NCBI GenBank assembly: GCA_019639075.1
Contig: JAHBSO010000001.1
Span: 62,001 to 126,000 of the forward strand
DNA: 64,000 bases
Direction of reading: 5' to 3'
DNA from: Actinomycetota bacterium
GTDB taxonomy: Bacteria; Actinomycetota; Acidimicrobiia; Acidimicrobiales; Iamiaceae
Below the pieces are notes generated by a model. It was not told where the DNA came from. It ran no database searches and was given only the letters and a program-made list of their open reading frames with translations. This document shows, piece after piece, positions 32,043-40,981 of this stretch. Each line of letters begins with the position of its first letter. Positions within the stretch are counted from its first letter, which is position 1. A program made the translations under genes and the position numbers.

Positions 32043-34675
32043 CGCGGGTGAGGGTCCGTCCGGTCGCCGGGGCGTGCGCCCTGGTGCTCGTCCTCCTCCT
32101 GGGCGGCGGGCTGGTGTCGCCCTCCACCGCGAGCGCGCAGGACGACGGGTCCGACGGCTCCTCCGGGGAGTCCGCCGACGGCCTGCTGGCCCTCGCCGGC
32201 TGCCTCCAGGGCAACCCGCACCTCGCCGTCTCCCTCGTGTTCGACGAGTCCCGATCGCTGCGGTCCTCGGATCCCGACGCGCTGCGCGTCGATGCCGCGG
32301 TCAACGCCCTCGACGGCCTGGCCGAACTGACCTCGGGTGCGGCCGGCAAACCGATCCAGGTCGACGTCGAGGTCGCTGCCTTCTCGGACCGCTATCGCAC
32401 CGCGCTGCCCTGGACCACGCTCGACGACGAGACGGTGCCGACCATCCGGGCGTCGCTGCTGACGTTCAAGGACCGGACCGACGGGATCGAGACCGACATC
32501 GTGTCCGCGCTGATCGGCGCGCGGGCCGCGCTGTCGGCCCACAGCGCGGCGCTCGAGTCCGAGACCGAGCAGTCGCCGTGCAAGGCCGTGGTGCTGTTCA
32601 CCGACGGCGACTTCGTCGTGAACGCCCGCAAGGCCGACGAGGTGGCGACCGCCGGCACCTCCAAGAGCTATGCGCCCGGAGCGGACCTCCGGACCGACGA
32701 GGGCGCGGCGGCCGCGACCGAGGCGGGGCGTGAGGCCGCCTGCGCACCGGACGGCGTCGCCGACGGACTCCGGGGCGACGACATCGTGCTGCTCAGCGTG
32801 ATGCTGAAGCCCCCCGGGGCGAAGGTCGACGACGACTTCCTGGCGAGGATCACCACCGGCGACGGTGCGGCCGGCCCGTGCGGTCGCCTGCCGGCGTCCG
32901 GCGAGTTCCTCCGGGCGTCCGATGCCGATGCCCTGATCAGCGGGTTCGACGAGGTCGCGGCGCGCGCCGCGGGCGGCAGCCCCGTCGCGCCCACGGACGG
33001 GCTGGTGGTGTGCGACAAGGCCGACTGCTCCGAGGGGGGTCAGACCTTCGTCCTCGATGCCCTCACCCGGCGGTTCCGGGTGCTGGCCATCGGCCCGGGT
33101 GGATCGGTCGGCGTCCGGGTCTCCGGACCGGACGGGTCGACGCTCGTGCAGGAGGCCGGCTCGTTCGAGGTGGCCGGTCTCACCGGCGAGGCCTCGGAGG
33201 TCGCCGGCCGTGGGTTCACGGTCTCGATGGACCGGCCCGACGACGGGGAGGGGTGGGACGGAACGTGGACGGTCAGCGTCGAGAGCGTCGCCCTCGCGGG
33301 CGAGCCGGCGACCATTCGCGTGTACCTGTTCAGCGACGTGACCGTCAGCGTCGGGACCGAGCCGCTCCGGCGGGGCTCGGCGGCGGAGGTGTCCGCGAAG
33401 CTCGTGCTCCCGGCCGGTCGCAAGGCCGGTGACTTCCTCCGGTCCGCCGAGGCGAAGGTGCAGATCCAGGACCCGATCTCGGGCGCACGCAGCACCGTCG
33501 AGCTCGACGGTCCCGTCGCGGGTCCGTTCGTCGGAACGTTCACCACCCCGACCGACACGACGGCCAACGCGTTCGACGTGTCCGCGGAGCTGACGGTCGT
33601 GACCGCCGACGGAGCGAGCATCACCACCCGGTCGCCCCGGTCGAAGGTGCTGGTGCTGCGGCCCGAGGGTTCGATCCAGTTCACCCCGGCGACGCTGTCG
33701 CTGCCCACCATCACCGGCGACAGCTCGACGTCGGCCGACCTCACGATCGTCGGCGGCAAGGCCGACGGCTGCGTGTGGCTGGAGAAGTCGACCTTCGACG
33801 TGAGTGGCTTGACGGTCACCATCGACGGTCGTGACGCGATCAGCGAGGCCTCGTGCCTGAAGGTGACGGCCGGTCAGCCGCTGACCGTGCCGGTCGAGGT
33901 GACCTCGGCGCGGCGGGCCGATGCCACGGTGAGCGGGGTCCTGCGCCTCCACGAGGCCACCACCGGTCAGAAGGCGACCGTCACCGATCTCGAGGTCTCC
34001 ACCTCGCTGGTCCGGGGTGTCGACGAGGCCCGTCGCGTCTTCCTCGCGGTCGTCCTGATGGCTGCGGGCCTGCTGCTCCCGCTGGGTCTCCTGCTGGTCA
34101 TCAACGCCGTGAGCGCCCGGTTCCAGTCCCTCGACGTCGTGCGGGGCGCCGCGATCCCGGTGCGGATCACCAACGGCGCGGTCGAGCGCACCGACGGCCA
34201 GCCCCGTCGGTTGCGGTTCAACAACAGCGACTTCGAGTCGCTCGCCGGGACCGGCAACGTCCGTCGCTTCACCTTCGGCGGCGTCGAGTTCCGGGCGCGC
34301 GCGTCGCGGAACCCGTTCGGGGCCACGGTCGCGCTGGCCGCGCCGGCCGGCGGTGCGGAGAAGCTCAAGGGCGGGGTCGGGCGGAAGGTGGAGCTCGACA
34401 CGATGCTCGCCGGCTCGTGGGTCTACCTGCTCGATCCGGACCGGACGCGCGCGGATCGCAAGGGTGCTTCGGACGGCACGCTCCTCGCGTTCGTGACCGA
34501 GGGTCCGACGACCGACCAGTTCACCCGCCTCCAGGCCGACCTCGATCGTCGTCTCCTCAAGGTCGCGGCGGATCTGGAGGGTGCCGTGCGGGCGAAGGCC
34601 CCGACGCCCGCTCCTGCCGCGGACCCGTCACCGGAGCCGGCGTCCGAACCGCCCGTCGTGGATGCCGATGGCTGA
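32039..34675 (+). CDS. Membrane-anchored von Willebrand factor A protein
   Basis: This 878-residue protein has a signal peptide (cleavage near ASA, about residue 34) and an extracytoplasmic VWA domain (about 60-305) with the metal-dependent adhesion site DESRS (about 71-75), a following Thr and LFTDGDF (about 188). Beta-rich Ig-like segments come next. One membrane helix (about 667-690) is followed by a basic cytoplasmic domain of about 185 residues ending in a Pro/Ala/Glu tail. The domain after the helix is not familiar. The gene is coupled on both sides: GTGA with the small membrane protein, and an 8-bp overlap with an Fe(II) dioxygenase. I infer a surface or envelope sensor or scaffold. 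Confidence 0.8.
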   Translation: MTRVRVRPVAGACALVLVLLLGGGLVSPSTASAQDDGSDGSSGESADGLLALAGCLQGNPHLAVSLVFDESRSLRSSDPDALRVDAAVNALDGLAELTSGAAGKPIQVDVEVAAFSDRYRTALPWTTLDDETVPTIRASLLTFKDRTDGIETDIVSALIGARAALSAHSAALESETEQSPCKAVVLFTDGDFVVNARKADEVATAGTSKSYAPGADLRTDEGAAAATEAGREAACAPDGVADGLRGDDIVLLSVMLKPPGAKVDDDFLARITTGDGAAGPCGRLPASGEFLRASDADALISGFDEVAARAAGGSPVAPTDGLVVCDKADCSEGGQTFVLDALTRRFRVLAIGPGGSVGVRVSGPDGSTLVQEAGSFEVAGLTGEASEVAGRGFTVSMDRPDDGEGWDGTWTVSVESVALAGEPATIRVYLFSDVTVSVGTEPLRRGSAAEVSAKLVLPAGRKAGDFLRSAEAKVQIQDPISGARSTVELDGPVAGPFVGTFTTPTDTTANAFDVSAELTVVTADGASITTRSPRSKVLVLRPEGSIQFTPATLSLPTITGDSSTSADLTIVGGKADGCVWLEKSTFDVSGLTVTIDGRDAISEASCLKVTAGQPLTVPVEVTSARRADATVSGVLRLHEATTGQKATVTDLEVSTSLVRGVDEARRVFLAVVLMAAGLLLPLGLLLVINAVSARFQSLDVVRGAAIPVRITNGAVERTDGQPRRLRFNNSDFESLAGTGNVRRFTFGGVEFRARASRNPFGATVALAAPAGGAEKLKGGVGRKVELDTMLAGSWVYLLDPDRTRADRKGASDGTLLAFVTEGPTTDQFTRLQADLDRRLLKVAADLEGAVRAKAPTPAPAADPSPEPASEPPVVDADG

Positions 34676-35627
34676 CGAGATCCTCGAGGTCGACCTGCTC
34701 GTGTTCGAGCGGGGTGGAGCCGACGCCCGTCGGGCGGTGGTCGACGGCCTCATGCGTTCGCTCGGCACGGGGTTCGTGTACGTCCAGCACGACGTCAGCA
34801 GCGATCTGATCGACACGGCCTACGAGCTGCTGGAGCGCTTCTTCACCCTGCCGGCGGACCGGAAGGCGCAGTTCGTCGCGCCCGGCACCCACGGCCAGAC
34901 CGGCTACACGGGACTCCTGGTGGAGACCGCGGCGACCGCTGAGGTGGCCGACTGGAAGGAGATGCTCAACTGGGGCCGCGACGTGCCGGCGCGGCACCCG
35001 CTGCGGACCCGCTTCCCGCACCGCTACCACGACCAGGTGCTGCCCGAGGCCGCCGTGCCCGGCATCAGCGAGGTGCTGAACCGGTTCCACGACGAGATCG
35101 CCGATCTGCAGCGCCGGATCCTCCGCATCATCGCGGTCGGGATCGGCTGCCACGAGACGTTCTTCGAGAAGATGCTGGTCGACGGCTCCACGCTGAGTCG
35201 GGCGATCCACTACCCGGCGATGGACTCGGCCCCGGACGCGCCGCACGTGTGGGCGGGCGAGCATGCGGACATCAACCTGATCACCGCCCTGCCCCGGGCG
35301 ACGGCCAAGGGCCTCGAGGTGAAGCTCAAGGACGAGGGTCGGTGGATCGACGCGGTCGCCCCCGACGACGGGGCGATCATCAACACCGGCCTGATGCTGG
35401 AGATCGTGACCAACGGCACCATCGCACCCGGGATCCACCGGGTCGTGGCCGAACCGGGGCAGACGGGGGATCGGTACTCGGTCGTGCAGTTCTGTCACCC
35501 GACGCCGTGGACGGTCCTGGCGCCCGTGGCGTCGTGCATCACGCCCGAGACGCCGCAGCGGTTCGCTCCGATCGCGGCGGCCGACGCGCTCGACCTCGTC
35601 CTGTACGAGATCAACCTCATCGAGTAG
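34668..35627 (+). CDS. 2-oxoglutarate/Fe(II) dioxygenase (isopenicillin N synthase-like), VWA operon
   Basis: This 319-residue soluble protein has an N-terminal DIOX_N-like domain and a jelly-roll with HAD in GEHADIN (about 202-204) and a distal His in PGIHRVV as Fe(II) ligands, and RYSVVQF for 2OG. Its start lies inside the end of the VWA gene. A second in-frame ATG (34662) is possible. A role in modifying a small molecule linked to the VWA protein is inference only. Confidence 0.87.
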   Translation: MADEILEVDLLVFERGGADARRAVVDGLMRSLGTGFVYVQHDVSSDLIDTAYELLERFFTLPADRKAQFVAPGTHGQTGYTGLLVETAATAEVADWKEMLNWGRDVPARHPLRTRFPHRYHDQVLPEAAVPGISEVLNRFHDEIADLQRRILRIIAVGIGCHETFFEKMLVDGSTLSRAIHYPAMDSAPDAPHVWAGEHADINLITALPRATAKGLEVKLKDEGRWIDAVAPDDGAIINTGLMLEIVTNGTIAPGIHRVVAEPGQTGDRYSVVQFCHPTPWTVLAPVASCITPETPQRFAPIAAADALDLVLYEINLIE

Positions 35628-35649
35628 GCCCGATCGGCGATCGTGCCGG

Positions 35650-36357
35650 TCAGACCTTGGGGCCGGACATGCGGGCCATGTCGTCGACGACGCCGGCGAG
35701 GCAGCGCTCGATCATCTGCCCGCGCAGGTTCGCCTTGGTGCCGCCGTAGGCCGTGGTGTTGCGCTCGGCGAGCGCCCGGGCCTCGGCCATGGCCGTGGGC
35801 AGCAGCTCCTCCTCGGACACGACGGCATCGAGGAAGCCCGCCGCGACGGCGCCGGACGGGTCGTAGACCTGACCGCTGACCGTCCGCCACAGGTGGTCGC
35901 TGGCGATCCGGTCCCGGGCGAGCTCGACCGCGAAGATCGGGAGGGTCATCCCGATCGCGACCTCGTTCAGCCCGATCTTGCCCACGCCGTCGACCCCCAC
36001 CCGCACGTCGCAGGACAGCAGCGTGATCGCGCCGCCCGCGAGCGCGTGGCCCGTGCACGCCGCGACGGTCGGGACACCGAGGCCGTAGAGCCGCATCCAC
36101 CACCGGCAGCCCCGCACGACGAGCGCGCGCATCGTCTCGTCGTCCGCCGTCATCTCGCCCAGGTCGAAGCCGGCGGAGAAGCGGCCGGGCCGTCCCACGA
36201 GCACCAACGCCCGAGCCCCCTCGGACTGGACGCGGTCGAGCAGCGCCTCCAACGCCTCGAGCGCAGCGTTCGAGAAGACGTTCGCCTTGCCGTCGTCGAG
36301 CGAGATCACCGCCACGTCGTCGTCGAGTCGGTAGGTGGGCAGCGCGGAGTCGGTCAT
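35650..36357 (-). CDS. Enoyl-CoA hydratase/isomerase (crotonase) family protein
   Basis: This 235-residue protein has the crotonase oxyanion segments FSAGFDLGEM (about 60-69) and GHALAGGAITLLSCD (about 105-118). The catalytic Glu pair of enoyl-CoA hydratase is not obvious: the second position lies in KIGLNEVAIGM, where a Glu is present, whereas the first (usually E in the helix after AGG) is a hydrophobic residue. It is about 20 residues shorter than typical. It may be an isomerase or hydratase on an acyl-CoA. Confidence 0.85.
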   Translation of the reverse strand: MTDSALPTYRLDDDVAVISLDDGKANVFSNAALEALEALLDRVQSEGARALVLVGRPGRFSAGFDLGEMTADDETMRALVVRGCRWWMRLYGLGVPTVAACTGHALAGGAITLLSCDVRVGVDGVGKIGLNEVAIGMTLPIFAVELARDRIASDHLWRTVSGQVYDPSGAVAAGFLDAVVSEEELLPTAMAEARALAERNTTAYGGTKANLRGQMIERCLAGVVDDMARMSGPKV

Positions 36358-36363
36358 ACCCGA

Positions 36364-36369
36364 AACGTA
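36364..36369 (-). promoter_or_regulatory. -10-like TACGTT
   Basis: TACGTT (minus strand) ends six bases before ATG 36357. Confidence 0.5.
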
Positions 36370-36373
36370 GCGT

Positions 36374-37519
36374 TCAGTCGCTCCGGGTCACGGCGAGCTG
36401 GCGCCGTTCGGCGATGTGGTACACGGCACGCGCGTCGATGGTCCCCGCGACCGTGCCGTCGGGGCCGACGACCAGTCCCTCGCGCACGTCGCCGCCGTCG
36501 ATCCGTTGCACCGCGGGGAGCAGCGGGTCGTCGGTGCGCACCACCGTCAACCGGTCGAGCGGATACGCGAGCGCGTCCACGCGGAGTTGGTCCCACAGGG
36601 TGCTGTCGGTGGCCCGGATCGCGGTCGCGGTGAGGAGGCCGGCCGCGTGCCCGCGCTCGTCGACGACCGGGTAGGCCTGCGCCGTCTCGGAAGGATCGAG
36701 ACCTCGGAGGAATCCGCCGACGGTGTCGAAGGAGCGCGCGGTCGGCGGATCCGTGACCATGCCCTCCGCGACCGTGACGCCGTCGAGCAACGCGAACAGC
36801 GGTTGGGCCCGCAGCGACCGCCAGGCCGCGAACAGCACGAACGCCCCGACGAGGACCAGGGACCACCCGTTGATGCTGGCCGCGCCCCCGTCGCCGGTCA
36901 TCCCGAGGCCCCACCACGCCAGGCCGGCGCCGACCAGGATCCCCGCCCACGCCGACCACTTCATGCCGGTCGCCTGGCTCCCGGTGCGCTTCCACACGAT
37001 CGAGGCCAGGACGGTGCCGCCGTCGAGCGGCGCGGCCGGGATCAGGTTGAACGCCGCGAGGAGCAGGTTGATCCGTCCGAGCAGCTCGAACACGTTGCCG
37101 ACCAGGCCGGCGGTGCCGTCGGGGGGCAGCACGTACGCGCCGCACAGGAGGACGATCCCGCAGGCGAGGCTCGCCAGCGGCCCGACCACGGCGATGCGGA
37201 ACTCCGAGCGGGCCTGTGTCGGCGACGACTCCAGCTTGGTGACCCCGCCGAGGAGCCAGAGGCTGATGCCCCGCACCCCGATGCCCTCGTCCCGGGCGAC
37301 CAGCGCGTGGCCCAGCTCGTGCACGAGCAGCGAGAGGAAGAAGAGGAGCGCGCCGCCGATCCCGGCGATCCAGTAGGTCGTCTCGGTGTGGCCGGGGGCC
37401 TCGATCGGGAACCGGTTGGTGGCGAGGGCGACGGTGTAGAACGCGACGAGCAGGAGGACCGTGAGGTCCATCGTCACCTTGACGCCGGCGATCCGTCCGA
37501 GCGGGATGTCACGGCCCAT
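36374..37519 (-). CDS. Site-2 protease (M50 family) with CBS domains
   Basis: This 381-residue integral membrane protease has HELGH (H67, E68, H71) in the first third and NLIPAAPLDGG as the third zinc-ligand motif, about six membrane helices, and two C-terminal CBS-like regions (about 250-375; VTDPPTARSFDTVG, PVVDERGHAAGLL, LVVGPDGTVAGTID). Such enzymes cleave membrane-bound regulators; the CBS part may sense adenylates. It stands alone between crotonase and icmF. Confidence 0.9.
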   Translation of the reverse strand: MGRDIPLGRIAGVKVTMDLTVLLLVAFYTVALATNRFPIEAPGHTETTYWIAGIGGALLFFLSLLVHELGHALVARDEGIGVRGISLWLLGGVTKLESSPTQARSEFRIAVVGPLASLACGIVLLCGAYVLPPDGTAGLVGNVFELLGRINLLLAAFNLIPAAPLDGGTVLASIVWKRTGSQATGMKWSAWAGILVGAGLAWWGLGMTGDGGAASINGWSLVLVGAFVLFAAWRSLRAQPLFALLDGVTVAEGMVTDPPTARSFDTVGGFLRGLDPSETAQAYPVVDERGHAAGLLTATAIRATDSTLWDQLRVDALAYPLDRLTVVRTDDPLLPAVQRIDGGDVREGLVVGPDGTVAGTIDARAVYHIAERRQLAVTRSD

Positions 37520-37525
37520 CGGCCC

Positions 37526-37531
37526 ACGCTA
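37526..37531 (-). promoter_or_regulatory. -10-like TAGCGT of the site-2 protease
   Basis: TAGCGT (minus strand) ends six bases before ATG 37519. Confidence 0.5.
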
Positions 37532-37538
37532 CCGGTGG

Positions 37539-40500
37539 TCAGACGTTTCGGCGGTAGCGCCCACCGACCTCGAACAGCGCGTCGGTGATCTGACCGAGCG
37601 AGCAGGTGCGCACGGCATCCATGAGGACCTCGAAGACGTTGTCGCCGGCGAGGGCGGCGTCGCGGAGCCGCTGGAGGTCCCGTTCCCGGCCCTCGGCGTG
37701 GGCCTCGGAGAAGGCGGCGAGGCGGGCCAGCTGCGACCGCTTCTCGTCGTCGGTGGAGCGGGCGAGCTCGATCTCGACGACCTCGTCCTCCTGGCCCTGC
37801 GGGGGAAGGAACGTGTTCACGCCGATGATCGGCAGCGTGCCGTCGTGCTTGCGGGTCTCGTAGAGGATCGACTCGTCCTGGATGCGTCCCCGCTGGTAGC
37901 CGGTCTCCATCGCGCCGAGCACGCCGCCCCGCTCGGTGATCCGGTCGAACTCCGCCAGCACCGCCTCCTCGACCAGGTCGGTGAGCTGCTCGACGATGAA
38001 CGACCCCTGGTTCGGGTTCTCGTTCGTCGCCAACCCCCACTCCTCGTTGATGACGAGTTGGATGGCGAGCGCCCGGCGGACCGACTCGGCCGTGGGCGTG
38101 GTCACCGCCTCGTCGTACGCGTTGGTGTGGAGGCTGTTGCAGTTGTCGTAGATCGCGATCAGCGCCTGGAGCGTGGTGCGGATGTCGTTGAAGCTCATCT
38201 CCTGGGCGTGCAGCGACCGGCCCGAGGTCTGCACGTGGTACTTCAGCTTCTGGCTGCGCTCGTCGGCCCCGTAGCGGTCGCGCATGGCGATGGCCCAGAT
38301 GCGCCGGGCCACCCGGCCGAGGACCGTGTACTCGGGGTCCATCCCGTTGCTGAAGAAGAACGACAGGTTGGGGGCGAAGTCGTCGACGTCCATGCCGCGT
38401 GCCAGGTACGCCTCCACGTAGGTGAACCCGTTGGCCAGCGTGAACGCGAGCTGGCTGATGGGGTTCGCGCCCGCCTCGGCGATGTGGTAGCCGGAGATCG
38501 ACACGCTGTAGAAGTTCTGGACCCGGTGGTCGACGAAGTACTGCGCGACGTCCGCCATCATCCCGAGGCTGAACTCGGTGGAGAAGATGCACGTGTTCTG
38601 GCCCTGGTCCTCCTTGAGGATGTCGGCCTGGACCGTGCCCCGGACGTTGGCCAGCACCCAGGCCCGTAGCTCAGCGACCTCGTCCGAGGTCGGCTCGCGG
38701 CCCTCCTCGTCCCGGAAGCGGTCGAGCCGCTGGTCGATCGCGGTGTCGAGGAACATGGCGAGGATCGTCGGCGCCGGGCCGTTGATCGTCATCGACACCG
38801 AGGTGCTGGGGTCGCACAGGTCGAACCCGGCGAACAGGGCCTTCATGTCGTCGAGCGTGCAGATCGAGACGCCGGAGTTGCCGACCTTGCCGTAGATGTC
38901 GGGCCGCAGGTCGGGGTCGAAGCCGTACAGCGTGACCGAGTCGAACGCCGTGGAGAGCCGGGTGGCGGGCTGGCCCTCCGACAGGAGGTGGAACCGGCGG
39001 TTGGTGCGGAACGCATCGCCCTCGCCGGCGAACATCCGGGCCGGCCGCTCGCCGTCGCGCTTGAAGGCGAACACGCCGCCGGTGAACGGGAACCGCCCGG
39101 GCAGGTTCTCGGTCATGAGGAACCGCAGGAGCTCGCCGTCGTCGCCGAAGCGGGGGAGCGCGACCCGGGGCACGTGGGTGCCCGACAGCGAGGTCTTGGT
39201 CAGCTGCGTCGTGATGTCGCGACCCCGCACGGTGACGGTGTGCTCGTCGCCCGAGTACGCCTCGACCGTCGCCGGCCAGTCGGCGAGCAGCGCCCGGGCC
39301 TCCGGGTCGAGCTCGGCCTCGGCGGCCGCGGCCAGCTCGGGGAGCTTGGCCGCCCCGCCGTCGCCCCCGACACCGGCGACCAGCGCCGACACGGCGCCGA
39401 GCTGTTGGCGCCGCCGGGCCACGTCGACCTGCCGGTCCACCTTGGCGTGGTGGTCGCGCACCGAGGTGGCCACCTCGGCCAGGTAGCGGACCCGGGACGG
39501 GGGCACGATCGCCGTGTCGGCCGAGGAGGTCCGCACGTCGACCGGGGTGAGCGCTCCGCCGGTGGACGGATCGAGTCCGTGGCGCGACAGCTGGCGGATC
39601 ACCTCGCCGTAGAGCGCGGTGACCCCGTCGTCGTTGAACCGTGACGCCACGGTGCCGAACACCGGCATGTCGTCGGGGCCCCGGTCGAACGCCTCGCTGT
39701 TGCGGACGAGTTGGCGGCCGACGTCGCGCAGGGCGTCGTGGCCGCCCCGCCGGTCGAACTTGTTGATGGCCACGACGTCCGCGAAGTCGAGCATGTCGAT
39801 CTTCTCGAGCTGGCTCGCGGCGCCGAACTCGGGGGTCATCACGTACAGCGACGTATCGACGTGGTCGACGATCGCCGCGTCACCCTGGCCGATGCCGGGC
39901 GTCTCCACGACGACCACGTCCGCACCCCAGGCCTTGGTGGCGGCGACGATGTCGTCGATGCCGTCGGGAACGGTGGTGGCGGTGCGGGTGGCCAGGCTGC
40001 GGAAGTAGACGATCCCCGGCTCGATCGAGTTCATCCGGATCCGGTCCCCGAGCAGGGCCCCGCCCCCGCGGCGACGGGTCGGGTCGATGGCGATCACCGC
40101 GACCTTGAGCTTGTCCTCGTGGTCGAGGCGGAACCGGCGTACCAGCTCGTCGGTGAGCGACGACTTGCCGGAGCCGCCGGTGCCCGTGATGCCGAGCACC
40201 GGCACCGGTCGGGCCTCGGCCGCGGCCCGCAGCTCGGCGCGCAACGACGAGGGCAGCACGTCGGCCTCGATGCCGGTGATCACCCGGGCGAGGGTGGCGT
40301 CGTCGCCGCTGAAGAGCGCGTGGAGGTCCGACGGCAGGTCGTCGGCCAGCGACACGTCGGCCTGGGCGACGAGCGAGTTGATCATGCCGGGGAGGCCCAG
40401 CTCCTGGCCGTCGTGCGGGCTGAAGATCCGGGACACCCCGTAAGCGTGCAGCTCCTCGATCTCCCGGGGAACGATCACCCCGCCCCCGCCGCCGAACACC

Positions 40501-40787
40501 TTGACGTGGCCGGCGCCCCGCTGGCGCAGCAGGTCGACCAGGTAGCGGAAGTACTCGACGTGGCCGCCCTGGTAGGAGCTGATCGCCACGCCCTGCACGT
40601 CCTCCTGCACCGCGGCCGTGACCACCTCGTCGACCGACCGGTTGTGGCCGAGGTGGATCACCTCGACCCCCTGGCTCTGCAGGATGCGCCGCATGATGTT
40701 GATCGAGGCGTCGTGCCCGTCGAAGAGGCTGGCGGCCGTGACGAACCGGACGGGGTGGACGGGCTGGTGCAGGGCGTTGGCGGTCAC
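37539..40787 (-). CDS. icmF: Fused isobutyryl-CoA mutase IcmF
   Basis: This 1082-residue enzyme interconverts isobutyryl-CoA and n-butyryl-CoA using coenzyme B12. Its order is B12-binding domain (about 12-140, FDGHDASINIMRR), MeaB-like G-protein chaperone (about 195-430, Walker A GTGGSGKSS, then DDIVAATKAWG and NKFDRRG), linker, and TIM-barrel mutase domain. The two substrate-selecting residues fit an isobutyryl mutase: F586 (in MFAGEGD, where methylmalonyl mutase has Tyr) and Q730 (in QNTCI, where it has Arg). Their 144-residue separation equals that of the pair I recall from C. metallidurans IcmF. GTG 40787 follows TACCTT at seven bases. It is likely cytoplasmic and part of valine or fatty acid catabolism. 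Confidence 0.97.
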   Translation of the reverse strand: MTANALHQPVHPVRFVTAASLFDGHDASINIMRRILQSQGVEVIHLGHNRSVDEVVTAAVQEDVQGVAISSYQGGHVEYFRYLVDLLRQRGAGHVKVFGGGGGVIVPREIEELHAYGVSRIFSPHDGQELGLPGMINSLVAQADVSLADDLPSDLHALFSGDDATLARVITGIEADVLPSSLRAELRAAAEARPVPVLGITGTGGSGKSSLTDELVRRFRLDHEDKLKVAVIAIDPTRRRGGGALLGDRIRMNSIEPGIVYFRSLATRTATTVPDGIDDIVAATKAWGADVVVVETPGIGQGDAAIVDHVDTSLYVMTPEFGAASQLEKIDMLDFADVVAINKFDRRGGHDALRDVGRQLVRNSEAFDRGPDDMPVFGTVASRFNDDGVTALYGEVIRQLSRHGLDPSTGGALTPVDVRTSSADTAIVPPSRVRYLAEVATSVRDHHAKVDRQVDVARRRQQLGAVSALVAGVGGDGGAAKLPELAAAAEAELDPEARALLADWPATVEAYSGDEHTVTVRGRDITTQLTKTSLSGTHVPRVALPRFGDDGELLRFLMTENLPGRFPFTGGVFAFKRDGERPARMFAGEGDAFRTNRRFHLLSEGQPATRLSTAFDSVTLYGFDPDLRPDIYGKVGNSGVSICTLDDMKALFAGFDLCDPSTSVSMTINGPAPTILAMFLDTAIDQRLDRFRDEEGREPTSDEVAELRAWVLANVRGTVQADILKEDQGQNTCIFSTEFSLGMMADVAQYFVDHRVQNFYSVSISGYHIAEAGANPISQLAFTLANGFTYVEAYLARGMDVDDFAPNLSFFFSNGMDPEYTVLGRVARRIWAIAMRDRYGADERSQKLKYHVQTSGRSLHAQEMSFNDIRTTLQALIAIYDNCNSLHTNAYDEAVTTPTAESVRRALAIQLVINEEWGLATNENPNQGSFIVEQLTDLVEEAVLAEFDRITERGGVLGAMETGYQRGRIQDESILYETRKHDGTLPIIGVNTFLPPQGQEDEVVEIELARSTDDEKRSQLARLAAFSEAHAEGRERDLQRLRDAALAGDNVFEVLMDAVRTCSLGQITDALFEVGGRYRRNV

Positions 40788-40794
40788 CCCGTCC

Positions 40795-40800
40795 AAGGTA
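40795..40800 (-). promoter_or_regulatory. -10-like TACCTT of icmF
   Basis: TACCTT (minus strand) ends seven bases before GTG 40787. Confidence 0.5.
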
Positions 40801-40869
40801 CTGCTGCACCCGGCCTCCCGGCCGTGGTCGACCTGCCCAGCGGGACCGGTGGCGGGCGCTCCCCCGACC

Positions 40870-40904
40870 GGGGGATCTTCACCGATCCTCGGTCGCGATC
40901 CCCC
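40870..40904. promoter_or_regulatory. 35-bp two-stage inverted repeat between icmF and a membrane protein gene
   Basis: GGGGGATC (40870-40877) pairs with GATCCCCC (40897-40904), and nested inside ACCGA (40881-40885) pairs with TCGGT (40889-40893) around TCC, leaving a symmetric 3/3 internal loop. All 13 pairs are Watson-Crick. It lies between the divergent promoters of icmF and the 163-residue membrane protein, so it could be an operator; as RNA it would be a strong structured element. An overlapping CCCCC/GGGGG repeat (40861-40874) adds an alternative fold. Confidence 0.5.
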
Positions 40905-40925
40905 ACCTGGACGTGACATCGGTCA

Positions 40926-40931
40926 TACATT
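40926..40931 (+). promoter_or_regulatory. -10-like TACATT of the small membrane protein
   Basis: TACATT lies about 50 bases before ATG 40982. The predicted leader contains a GGGCCC ... GTCCGGAC ... GGGCCC hairpin and AGGAGG (40967-40972). Confidence 0.35.
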
Positions 40932-40981
40932 GCGTGTCCGGGGCCCGACGTCCGGACGGGCCCGACAGGAGGAGCCGAGCC

